From the NCBI GenBank assembly GCA_002325375.1, contig DCRZ01000003.1:62001-126000 (forward strand): 64,000 bases of DNA, read 5' to 3'. This stretch comes from Rhodospirillaceae bacterium UBA1479 (GTDB taxonomy: Bacteria > Pseudomonadota > Alphaproteobacteria > Rhodospirillales > Casp-alpha2). The notes beneath the pieces were generated by a model. It did not search any database. It had not been told where the DNA came from and saw only the letters and a list, made by a program, of their open reading frames with translations. The position numbers were made by a program, and so were the translations under genes. Numbering within the stretch: the first letter of the stretch is position 1; every line of letters begins with the position of its first letter. Shown piece by piece: positions 53,692-61,728 of the stretch.

Positions 53692-54228
53692 ATGCTCATG
53701 CCACGTCAGAAGACCCCCGATCTGTCCGTCGATTTGGTGACCGGCGGCACATTCGACCTTGCGTCGGAAACCACCGAACGCGGAACAATCATCTGCTTCT
53801 ATCGGGGCCTGCACTGCCCGATCTGCGCCAATTACATGGCGGAATTGGAAAAACTGACACCGGAATTCGCCAAACGCGGCGTCGGCACCATCGCGATTTC
53901 CAGCGATGATTCGGAACGCGGCAAGGCCATGGCTGAAAAGATACCCGCCAAGGAATTGCGCGTCGGTTACGGCCTGACCCTGACCAAGGCACGGGAATGG
54001 GGGCTGTTCATCTCGACTTCCCGGGGCAAGACGTCCATCGGCATCGAAGAACCGGCCCTGTTCTCCGAACCCGGCCTGTTCATGGTCTCGCCGGATCAGA
54101 CGCTCTATTACGCCTCGGTCCAGACCATGCCGTTCGTCCGTCCGCATTTCTCCGAATTGCTGAAGGCGCTCGACTTCGCCATCGAGAAAAACTACCCGGC
54201 GCGCGGCGAATACGCCGGCGCCGTGTGA
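53692..54228 (+). CDS. Peroxiredoxin-like (AhpC/TSA superfamily) protein
   Basis: A 178-residue thioredoxin-fold protein. The motif FYRGLHCPICANYMAEL contains CPIC, where the first Cys is positioned like the peroxidatic/thioredoxin Cys; the sequence continues with VGTIAISSDDSERGKAMAEK and a long C-terminal part without the resolving-Cys pattern of 2-Cys AhpC. Function is probably peroxide reduction or redox sensing. ATG 53692 follows AAGGAG by 11 bases; a GTG upstream is less likely. It has a hairpin terminator. Confidence 0.85.
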   Translation: MLMPRQKTPDLSVDLVTGGTFDLASETTERGTIICFYRGLHCPICANYMAELEKLTPEFAKRGVGTIAISSDDSERGKAMAEKIPAKELRVGYGLTLTKAREWGLFISTSRGKTSIGIEEPALFSEPGLFMVSPDQTLYYASVQTMPFVRPHFSELLKALDFAIEKNYPARGEYAGAV

Positions 54229-54284
54229 CGCGCCGATCACGCGACAGCGCGCAAACACCCGCGTTCATCGCGGGACGAGCGCAG

Positions 54285-54325
54285 AAGAAGCCCGGTTCCA
54301 GAAATGGAATCCGGGCCTTCTTTAT
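54285..54325. terminator. Bidirectional terminator between the peroxiredoxin-like and TPR protein genes
   Basis: GAAGCCCGGTTCCA (54287-54300) pairs with TGGAATCCGGGCCTTC (54305-54320) around a GAAA loop, with TTCTTT after it. On the other strand the same hairpin is followed by CTTCTT. It ends both convergent transcripts. Confidence 0.75.
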
Positions 54326-54334
54326 GCCCGATTA

Positions 54335-57300
54335 TCAGTTGATGGCGCTGAGCGGGTCTTTTTCCAGACGCTCGCGGTAGGCCGTCAGGAAGGATTTGAA
54401 GTTCTGCGCCACAGCGACCCGCTCCTTGACGCTTTCCGGCGAGATCAGGCCGAGGGCCGGACGCGCCGCGATCAGGTCGAAGGCCTTCGCCATTTCAGTC
54501 TCGGCCATGGCAGCGCCGAAGTTGTCGCGGATACGGGCAAGGCCGCGTTCATTGCCACTGAGCGTCATCGCCGTCGCCAGATTGAGCATGTAGCGCGCCT
54601 GTTTACGGTTGAGCCTTTCACCACGGCGGGCACCGCTTACCGTCACGACGCGCTGCAGGGACTGGGCCGCATCATTCCAATTGCCCATGGTCCAGTAGAT
54701 TTCCGAACGCAGGAGTTCACCGTCCATGGACTGATCCGGCTCCAGCACCGCCAGCCCGTCGGCATAACGCTTCTGCCCCATCAGGGCCTGAACGAGAAGA
54801 TGATTGCGCTGTTGTGCAAGGTCGGCGTTCAAGCCGTCCGCAGCGGTCGCCCGGATCACCCGTTCGGCGTCCGCATGCTTGCGTGCCAGAAGGTGGATCA
54901 GGCCAAGGCGCGCGCCGACGCGTGCCCGGTCGGCACCTTGCAGACGAAATTTGATCTGGCCTTCCAGCAGCGCCGCCGCCTGATCCAGCAGGTCGACCCC
55001 GACAAGGCGGTCGGCGAGTTTTTGAATCATGGTATCGCCGCGCGAGCCGGCGGGGGTCAGTTCCTTGAATTCCTCATAGATGGCGATCGCCGTGACCGGT
55101 TTCAGGGCATTGGCCTTGTCCTCCAGATAGAGGGCATTGAAGGTGTCCGACATTTCCTTGGTCACAGCTTTTGCATCCGGATGGTCGCGGAAATGGGTCG
55201 CGGCCTGGCGCAAGGTCTGCAGCGCCTCGCGGTATTTATCCTGTTCCAGGTAGAGCGCTCCCAGGCGGCGCAAAAGATCGAATTCACGATTGTCGCCACG
55301 CCAAGCGAAGCGCTGTTTTTCAAGTTCTTCCGTCGCTTCACGCTTGGTCATGCGGTCAAGACGCAGCAGAAGTTCAACGCGCGTCCGCGCCGCGCGGAAA
55401 CGGGCCAGCCGATCAGGGCTGTCCATGACCTCTTCCCACAGCGACACGGCGCCGTCGAAATCGCCTTCCAGTTCCGCCAAACGTCCTTGCACGAACTTGA
55501 TCTTGGCTTCCTGGCTCGGGCTGGGACCATCGGCCAGCAGCGTGGAAATCAACGTTTCCGCTGTGCGCACGTCGCCGATTTCCACCACCGCCTCGGCGAC
55601 GATGGTCGACAGCCGGAACCGGAGCGCGCGGGGATAGGGCCGGGCGATTGAGCCCGACCGGCGCAACTCGATGGAGGCCCCGTTCAGGTCACCGCGCGCG
55701 GCCTGGATGATCGCGCGCCAGAATTCGCCCTCGTCACTGCCGTTTAGTGCCGCGTTATACAGATCCTTCTCCGCCTCGGGCAGGCGACCCAGAAGGAACT
55801 GAGCGCCGCCATGCAGCAGCAGCCATTCTCGGTCCTGAGCCAGCGACGGCTGAACCTCAAGGGCATGGTCCAGAACGCCCAAGGCTTCCGCCCCATAGGC
55901 ATTGGCGAAGTAGAACCGGGCCAGGTTCATGCGTGCTTCCCGCTGCCCGGCCTTGGGAGCCACGGCAAGGGCCTGTTCCAGGATCGCGCGGGTCTGCAGG
56001 ATCGCGGCGTCGTTGGGCGTGTCCCATTTCTCAAGATCCAGGACACGGACCAGGGGCCGCATCGCCGACATCCGGGCACTTGCCGCCATTTCCTGGGACA
56101 CGGGCGAGAACTTCAGCGGGAACGTGGGCGCCGCGCTGGCGATTTCCACGCCCTGACGCAGCGAGCGCACACGCACGTCATCGATGCGCGGCGTCACCAC
56201 GACACCCTGGATGGAGGGTAGAATTTCGAATTGAGGATAGGCGTAGGTTCCGGCCACGCCATGGCCAAGCGGAATACCCGGCACGACCAGCATGTTGTCG
56301 GCGACGATGGGATCGGTCAACGGGATCACCTTGCCGGGTTCCGGCAGCGGCATGAAGATGCGGGCCCCGATGGGGGAATCCGGCTGGGCCTGGACTTCCA
56401 GCGGAATCTTGGGCGTCGCTTCCTGGGCTCGGAAATCGATCAGCCAAGCCAACCCGGCCCGGCGCATGGACGGATTGACGTCCTTGGGCGTGGTCATGCG
56501 CAGAACGGTGGCCTGGGGAATGTAGACCTGCTGCAGTGTCGAAATGACGGCGCCCCCGGCCTCTTGCAAGGCGGGAACGTTGACATTGGTGCGCTTGTCG
56601 AACACCAGCCACAGGAATCCGTTGCGCCGGAATGCCGCGGCGGCGACGGGCTCTGCCCAGTCGAAACGCAGGGTTACCGTGCCCTCGTCGCCTTTGGCCA
56701 CGGACAATTGCGCACTCGGCGCCGGCCCGGGAGCCGGGGCTTGAGCCGCCGCGTTGCCGGTGGCCTGCCCCGAAGCCTGGGCGGTTGCCGTACGCGGCGG
56801 TTGCGCGGGTGCGGCGCCAGGGGCCGTTGCCGTGGCTTGGGCCGGCGGGGTCAAAAGCAGCGGCTGACCGGCGGGCGGAGACTTCTGCGCGGCACCCTGG
56901 GGAAGTTGCTGAGCGGTCCGGGTCGCCGTGCCCCCCGCGGCGGGTGCGGTTTTGGCAGCGGCAGCGGGGGCCGATGGTTTCTGGACAGGCGGCTGCGGCA
57001 GGGCCTGGGCGGCAACGGCCGGCTTGGCCGGTGCGGTGGCGACCGGCGGCACGGGATCCGTCGCCGGAGAGACCGGTTTGGCGCCGGCAGCCTGGGGAGC
57101 GGCCGGGGCCTTACCGCCGCCGGGCACGCTGACCTGCGCGGGAACGGCAACCGGGTCCTGCCAGGGTGCGGGTTCGCGGACGTCCAGGGCGATCTTGTTC
57201 CCGGCATAGAAGTCACGCACGGTGGAGCGCGGCGGCACGGCGATCACCGAAACCGTGCGCCCGCCCTCCGTGGCGGAGCGAATGCCGCCGACGAACAGCG

Positions 57301-57562
57301 GCGGATTACGGTTGAGGTCGGCGTCGTCGATCTGCGCCGCCGCCTCGAAGATCACGGTGATAAGGCCGCCGTCCTTGGTCAGCTTATAAGGCACCTTGGT
57401 GGGCCAATCGAACACGACGCGGGTAAAGGTGGCATGAGCACCGGCGCGCACGTTGACCTGAACCGCATCTTGCGCGCGGGCTTCTTCCAAGGGCGCCAAG
57501 CACAGGCCCCAGGCCAGAATCACGGCCATCAGGGCCGTGCCAACAATCCGGCGAACGGTCAT
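54335..57562 (-). CDS. Large periplasmic TPR protein with AMIN-like repeats, coupled to motB
   Basis: A 1075-residue exported protein. A signal peptide ends near ARAQ (~residue 30). Residues ~33-130 and ~285-380 are beta-rich AMIN-like repeats, the first with FTRVVFDWP, the second TVTLRFDWAEPV with FRRNGFLWLVFD; they are separated by a long Pro/Ala/Gln-rich linker (~140-280). From ~500 to the end are TPR-like helical repeats. The start overlaps the motB stop by four bases, so it is translationally coupled to a stator gene. I do not know a named family. AMIN domains bind peptidoglycan, so a structural motor or envelope role is inferred. Confidence 0.72.
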   Translation of the reverse strand: MTVRRIVGTALMAVILAWGLCLAPLEEARAQDAVQVNVRAGAHATFTRVVFDWPTKVPYKLTKDGGLITVIFEAAAQIDDADLNRNPPLFVGGIRSATEGGRTVSVIAVPPRSTVRDFYAGNKIALDVREPAPWQDPVAVPAQVSVPGGGKAPAAPQAAGAKPVSPATDPVPPVATAPAKPAVAAQALPQPPVQKPSAPAAAAKTAPAAGGTATRTAQQLPQGAAQKSPPAGQPLLLTPPAQATATAPGAAPAQPPRTATAQASGQATGNAAAQAPAPGPAPSAQLSVAKGDEGTVTLRFDWAEPVAAAAFRRNGFLWLVFDKRTNVNVPALQEAGGAVISTLQQVYIPQATVLRMTTPKDVNPSMRRAGLAWLIDFRAQEATPKIPLEVQAQPDSPIGARIFMPLPEPGKVIPLTDPIVADNMLVVPGIPLGHGVAGTYAYPQFEILPSIQGVVVTPRIDDVRVRSLRQGVEIASAAPTFPLKFSPVSQEMAASARMSAMRPLVRVLDLEKWDTPNDAAILQTRAILEQALAVAPKAGQREARMNLARFYFANAYGAEALGVLDHALEVQPSLAQDREWLLLHGGAQFLLGRLPEAEKDLYNAALNGSDEGEFWRAIIQAARGDLNGASIELRRSGSIARPYPRALRFRLSTIVAEAVVEIGDVRTAETLISTLLADGPSPSQEAKIKFVQGRLAELEGDFDGAVSLWEEVMDSPDRLARFRAARTRVELLLRLDRMTKREATEELEKQRFAWRGDNREFDLLRRLGALYLEQDKYREALQTLRQAATHFRDHPDAKAVTKEMSDTFNALYLEDKANALKPVTAIAIYEEFKELTPAGSRGDTMIQKLADRLVGVDLLDQAAALLEGQIKFRLQGADRARVGARLGLIHLLARKHADAERVIRATAADGLNADLAQQRNHLLVQALMGQKRYADGLAVLEPDQSMDGELLRSEIYWTMGNWNDAAQSLQRVVTVSGARRGERLNRKQARYMLNLATAMTLSGNERGLARIRDNFGAAMAETEMAKAFDLIAARPALGLISPESVKERVAVAQNFKSFLTAYRERLEKDPLSAIN

Positions 57563-58281
57563 CGCAGCCCCCCGGACGTCGGGAACACGACGATGTCGAC
57601 GCGCCGCCCCATCAACTGGCGCTGGGCCTGCGGCATGGGCGGCAATTGGTCATAACGGCTATCCGAATATCCGAAGGCGACAATGGGTTCGGCGTAGCCG
57701 GCAGCACGCAGTTGGTTGGCCACGGCGGCGGCGCGGGCGGTCGACAGTTCCCAGTTGGAGGCATAGTCGCCACCGGCAACCGGCGACGGGTCGGAATGGC
57801 CGTTGACGCCCAACTGATTGGCGACGGTGCTGAGCGCGCCGCCCAAGCGGAACAAGGCGGCGCGCGCGCGGTCCGTCATGACCGCACGTCCCGCCTCAAA
57901 CAGCAAATCCCCAGGCAAGGCCAGGACCAATCTGTCCTCCAACCGCATGAACTGCGTTTGCTTAAGCAATTCATCGCTATCAATCTTTTCCCGCAGCACG
58001 GATGTTAGATAATCCAGGTTAATGGCGCGTTTACGGAACACCGTTGCGATGTTGTGCGTGGCCGTCGAGGAAATGGGCGTTTTCACCTGTTCCGGGGCCA
58101 GACTTTGCGACAGGGAATCGATCACATTGTCCCAGCGGTCCAGCTTGACGTTGGACATGGAGAACAGCATGACGAAGAAGGTCAGCATCAACGACACCAG
58201 GTCAGTGAACGTCAGCAGCCACATCTGCGACGCTTTGTGGTCGCGTTCCAGGTCCCGTTCGGAGCGTCTTGGCAACAGCAT
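57559..58281 (-). CDS. motB: MotB-type stator protein with OmpA peptidoglycan-binding domain
   Basis: A 240-residue protein with one transmembrane helix containing the proton-carrying Asp: QMWLLTFTDLVSLMLTFFVMLFSM (Asp ~27). The OmpA-like domain has AGRAVMTDRARAAL and VNGHSDPSP, NWELSTARAAAVANQL and FGYSDSRY. Such proteins anchor the stator to peptidoglycan. Both overlapping and closely spaced neighbours are motor-linked. No motA is in the window. Confidence 0.9.
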   Translation of the reverse strand: MLLPRRSERDLERDHKASQMWLLTFTDLVSLMLTFFVMLFSMSNVKLDRWDNVIDSLSQSLAPEQVKTPISSTATHNIATVFRKRAINLDYLTSVLREKIDSDELLKQTQFMRLEDRLVLALPGDLLFEAGRAVMTDRARAALFRLGGALSTVANQLGVNGHSDPSPVAGGDYASNWELSTARAAAVANQLRAAGYAEPIVAFGYSDSRYDQLPPMPQAQRQLMGRRVDIVVFPTSGGLR

Positions 58282-58290
58282 GGCCGCCCC

Positions 58291-58983
58291 CTACTCCTCG
58301 CCGCCGCCGTCGAGGCGCAGCTGGGTTTCTGTTTCACGGCGAATGTAGAACCACATTGTGACATCATTGGGGTCGCCCGGCTCGATCCCGATGGCGATGG
58401 AATCCGGCGGCAGGCCGCGCTGCGCCATTTCCCGCGCGAATGCCCCGGCCCGCGCCAATTCCAGGGTCTGTGACTGGGGCAGGCCGCCATCGGCGCGGAC
58501 GCGCGATCCGATGATGAATTCCAGATCGAAGCGCAGACCCGGCGGGCGCCCGCTGGCCGCCGCGACAATGCGGTCAAGAAGCTCGAACTGCGACGGCAGG
58601 ATGCGCGCCGCGTCCTCGGCAAACAGGGTGCTGGCGGGGATCTGAACCTGCATCAAACGCCCAGGATGGACGACCTTCACCTGGGCCACCTGCAGGGCGG
58701 CCGCGAAGATGTCGGTGACCGTTTCCTGGTATTGCTGTCCAGCGATCAAGTCGCCTTCCTTGGACTTGAAACGCGTCGGGTCCGTGGACGGCGGCACGAT
58801 CGAGGTAAAGGTCGACGTCAGGCTGTCCATCACCGACTTGGTCTTGACCTCTTCCAGGGTGGAAATGGTCACCAACAGGATGAAAAACGCCAGAACCAAC
58901 AGGAACAGCGACAGGAACAGCGCGGGCGTATTGGGCCCGCGCGCGGTATCCGGTATCGGCGGTAGGAAATCACGTTCAGCCAT
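58291..58983 (-). CDS. MotB-like OmpA-domain protein without the stator aspartate
   Basis: A 230-residue protein with one N-terminal membrane segment, NTPALFLSLFLLVLAFFILLVT, in a MotB-like layout and a weak OmpA-type C-terminal domain (QFELLDRIVAAASGRPPGLRFDLEFIIGS). It lacks an Asp at the proton-carrying position of the membrane helix. It is 9 bp before motB and looks like an accessory, peptidoglycan-contacting stator partner rather than a working proton channel. I call it MotB-like on layout and context. Confidence 0.7.
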   Translation of the reverse strand: MAERDFLPPIPDTARGPNTPALFLSLFLLVLAFFILLVTISTLEEVKTKSVMDSLTSTFTSIVPPSTDPTRFKSKEGDLIAGQQYQETVTDIFAAALQVAQVKVVHPGRLMQVQIPASTLFAEDAARILPSQFELLDRIVAAASGRPPGLRFDLEFIIGSRVRADGGLPQSQTLELARAGAFAREMAQRGLPPDSIAIGIEPGDPNDVTMWFYIRRETETQLRLDGGGEE

Positions 58984-59052
58984 GCCGGGATTCTAGCAGA
59001 AATCTGGTAAAGACGGCCTTACCAAAACCCCCGCAAATGCCGGCAAGATGGA

Positions 59053-59718
59053 TCAGTCGAAACTGTTCAGAAGGGCGTCGATATCGGCCTGCGACATCGC
59101 CGCCTCTTTCTTCTGCGGGCCGTGGAGAAGATCTTCATCGGCCGGGATGACTTCCTCGACCGGGGCCTCTTCCGTCTTCGGATTGGCCGCCTTGTACTTG
59201 GCGATCTCATCACCGAAGGCGTTCAGCAGCGCATCGACCTTTTCCTCGATGTGCTGCAGGGCGCCGACCACCTTGGTGATCCGCTGGCCGGTAATATCCT
59301 GAAACCCGCAGGCTTCGTAAATCTTGGTGGTTGCGTCCATCAGACGCTCGGAATTCTTGCCCTTGAGCTTGGACATCACCTCCTCGATCTCGCCGACGGC
59401 ATCCATGATCGAGTTGGTTGCTTCCGCCGTCGCCTCGACGATGGCATCCAGTTCATCCGCGGCCTTGGGAAGGAATTCGTCCTTCACTTCGTCCGGGCGC
59501 AGGGCGGCGATATCGGATTTGGCCTCGGATATGAAGCGCGACAGGCTTTCCAGTTCCTCGTAGAGCCTGACGTCGACGGCGGACAGGTCTCCTTGCATGG
59601 TGGTGAGGATCGCCTCCACCACTTCCGCAATCTCTTCGACCTTGACCGAGCCGCCAGGTTCTCTTCCAAGTTCCTGAAGACGCGTGGCCAACTCGGGATC
59701 GACCGAGTCTGTCGCCAT
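59053..59718 (-). CDS. cheZ: CheZ-type protein phosphatase (flagellar-cluster copy)
   Basis: A 221-residue CheZ-type phosphatase of phospho-CheY. The catalytic sequence CGFQDITGQRI gives Asp141 and Gln145, spaced like E. coli CheZ. The C-terminal AAMSQADIDALLNSFD fits the CheY-binding tail. The ATG at 59718 follows a perfect AAGGAG by seven bases; a TTG at 59742 is less likely. It lies 10 bp after cheY. Another CheZ-like gene is at 33670. Confidence 0.9.
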   Translation of the reverse strand: MATDSVDPELATRLQELGREPGGSVKVEEIAEVVEAILTTMQGDLSAVDVRLYEELESLSRFISEAKSDIAALRPDEVKDEFLPKAADELDAIVEATAEATNSIMDAVGEIEEVMSKLKGKNSERLMDATTKIYEACGFQDITGQRITKVVGALQHIEEKVDALLNAFGDEIAKYKAANPKTEEAPVEEVIPADEDLLHGPQKKEAAMSQADIDALLNSFD

Positions 59719-59728
59719 AACGGTCTCC

Positions 59729-60115
59729 TTAGAACTCGCCAAGGACGCTGATCAGCTTGCCTTTGAGCGTTTCGGCGTTGAACGGCTTGACGATATAGTT
59801 GGAAACACCCGCTTCCTTAGCCGCGATCACGTTTTCAGACTTACTTTCCGCCGTGATCATGACGAACGGGATGTGCTTCAACTTTTCATCCGCACGGACT
59901 TCGCGCAGCAGCTGAATCCCGGTCATGGGCTCCATGTTCCAGTCGGAGATGATCAAGCCGAACGCCTTCGCCCGAAGCTTCTTGAGTGCTTCTGAGCCGT
60001 CGGACGCTTCATCAATGTTCTTGAAATTCAACTGGCGCAATAGGTTGCGCAGAATCCTGAGCATGGTTTGGTAATCATCCACGATCAGGACGTTCATATT
60101 CAGGTCGACAGCCAT
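59729..60115 (-). CDS. cheY: Chemotaxis response regulator CheY
   Basis: A 128-residue single receiver domain. Residues: acidic pocket Asp13/Asp14 in LIVDDYQTM, phosphoacceptor Asp58 in LIISDWNMEPMTG, Thr in MITAES and Lys in IVKPF. That is the complete set. Phospho-CheY binds the FliM N-terminal motif encoded downstream in the same region. Its cheZ follows 10 bp later. Confidence 0.96.
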   Translation of the reverse strand: MAVDLNMNVLIVDDYQTMLRILRNLLRQLNFKNIDEASDGSEALKKLRAKAFGLIISDWNMEPMTGIQLLREVRADEKLKHIPFVMITAESKSENVIAAKEAGVSNYIVKPFNAETLKGKLISVLGEF

Positions 60116-60242
60116 CTGTTACTCCGTGCTTTGCGCATGGGAATTTATGATTATAGCCCCAGTAACCGGCAGTTTATTCATGGCTGGGGGCAGAGCAAGC
60201 CTTTTTAAGACGATAGGTCCATGGTCATAGGCCGGGAATGAC

Positions 60243-61001
60243 CTAATTTCCCTGGTCCAGACCTTCGCGCGGCAGCGACCGGAGGTCGCGCAGTTGCACC
60301 GTCACCTCACGCGCTTTCTCGGGATTCATCTTGGCCATCACGGGGGCCAGCTTGCGTTCCTTCATGCGCTGGGCGACTTCCAGCAGGGTATCCATCTCAA
60401 GGTCTTCGAAAATCCGCGCCGCTTCTTTGGGCTTCATGCTCTCGTAAATCTTGACGAGGCTTTCCATTTTCGTTTCCTGCTGCTCGTCGAACACCTTGAT
60501 TCGGCCATTGATTTCCGCTTGCAGGTTCTTCAATTCGGCGATCTTGCGGTCAATGCGGGCTTCGGCGGCGGCGAGCATGCCCTGACGGACCTGAAGTTCC
60601 TGTTCGCGGGCCTCGATCTCGCGGCGGCGGTCGGCCAGGTTCTGCAGCAGGTCGATTTCCTGCGGCGTCAGCAGCGTCGGATCGTCGGTAATCAGCTTGG
60701 AAGCGGCCGGATCGCCCGGCGGCGGGGCTGCGACGGCGTTCGGATCGGCTGCCCCCGGTACGGCGGCCTGCTCGGCGGCGGCTGGCGCCTCACCGGGCTG
60801 CGCCGGCGCCGGCTCCGCAGCCGGCGGCTGGCCGGCGGCGGGTGGCGTTTCCGTCTGGGCTTCCGCCGCACCCGCAACCTGGATGGCATCCTTCTTCAGG
60901 CCGTCCACGCTGTTCCAGATATCACCGATTTTCACGGTCAACAGCATCGACGCCACAAAGATCGTCGCCGGCAAAAAGCGGAATTTGTTAAAGGGGTTCA
61001 T
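60243..61001 (-). CDS. MotE-like flagellar accessory protein
   Basis: A 252-residue protein with an N-terminal hydrophobic segment (FLPATIFVASMLLTVKIGDI), a Pro/Ala-rich linker (~45-110), a coiled coil (DLLQNLADRRREIEAREQELQVRQGMLAAAEARID) and a C-terminal MgtE-N/FliG-like repeat LVKIYESMKPKEAARIFEDLEMDTLLEVAQRMKERKLAPVMAKM. This is the layout of MotE-type proteins, periplasmic MotC chaperones in rhizobia and of less certain role elsewhere. It lies between cheY and fliM genes. Low-complexity linker is typical. Confidence 0.8.
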   Translation of the reverse strand: MNPFNKFRFLPATIFVASMLLTVKIGDIWNSVDGLKKDAIQVAGAAEAQTETPPAAGQPPAAEPAPAQPGEAPAAAEQAAVPGAADPNAVAAPPPGDPAASKLITDDPTLLTPQEIDLLQNLADRRREIEAREQELQVRQGMLAAAEARIDRKIAELKNLQAEINGRIKVFDEQQETKMESLVKIYESMKPKEAARIFEDLEMDTLLEVAQRMKERKLAPVMAKMNPEKAREVTVQLRDLRSLPREGLDQGN

Positions 61002-61072
61002 TCAAGCGTCCGTCGGGTCCATGTCCGCCCCGTATAAATCGGGGCCTTTCAGGGGCAATTCGATACCCGGCC

Positions 61073-61603
61073 TTAGTTGGCCGAGCGGATGGCTTTCAAC
61101 AAGGCGCGTTCCGCTTCGGAGCGGGGCGTGGTTTTCTTGCCGCCGACCGACGGCGCGGGGTCTCCGGCATCGGCATTCCGCGCCCCACGTGCCGCCGCAA
61201 CCTTGGGCGCGGGGCGCTGTTGGCGAACGGGCTCGACGGCTTCAAGCGGATCAGCTGTTTCGGCATCACCGCCGGCCACGTATTCGTCCCGGGCAATGCG
61301 CACATTTTCTTCCAAACGATCGGCGGCGATGGTCCCGCGATCTACCAGGAACACCAGATCGTCCCGCAGGCTTTCCGCCTTGGCCAGTTGGTCCTGCAGT
61401 GCGTCGGAGGCGATGCGCAGGTCACCGATACTGGAGGTCGCGCGGGTCGTCGCATCGTTAAAGGTGGCGGCCAGCTTTTCCATCTGCTCGCGGTTGCCGC
61501 GGAAGCGGGTCAGCCGCCGGTTCAGGATCACCGAATACCAGATCATGACCACCAGCAGGAGGGCCAGAATGATTTCAAGCGTCAAGGAAAAGGAAAAGTT
61601 CAC
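61073..61603 (-). CDS. Membrane-anchored coiled-coil protein, flagellar cluster (DUF6468-like)
   Basis: A 176-residue protein with an N-terminal transmembrane helix (LTLEIILALLLVVMIWYSVILNRRL) followed by a long coiled-coil-prone region (QMEKLAATFNDATTRATSSIGDLRI, AKAESLRDDLVFLVDRGT) and a Pro/Ala/Lys-rich tail ending ALLKAIRSAN. I associate this pattern with DUF6468 proteins next to fliM in alphaproteobacteria, though that is from memory. Its role is unknown; position between fliM and motE-like suggests motor assembly. Confidence 0.72.
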   Translation of the reverse strand: MNFSFSLTLEIILALLLVVMIWYSVILNRRLTRFRGNREQMEKLAATFNDATTRATSSIGDLRIASDALQDQLAKAESLRDDLVFLVDRGTIAADRLEENVRIARDEYVAGGDAETADPLEAVEPVRQQRPAPKVAAARGARNADAGDPAPSVGGKKTTPRSEAERALLKAIRSAN

Positions 61604-61728
61604 GGTCTTGTCTCTCCATCCCCTGGGTAACGGTCCGTTCCAAACGGGGGAACCGGGGTTGTTCGCTGTGGCCAGTCTATGCCCGAGGTTCTGAACGAAA
61701 TGCTAACCGCGGGCGTTAAAATTCGCGG

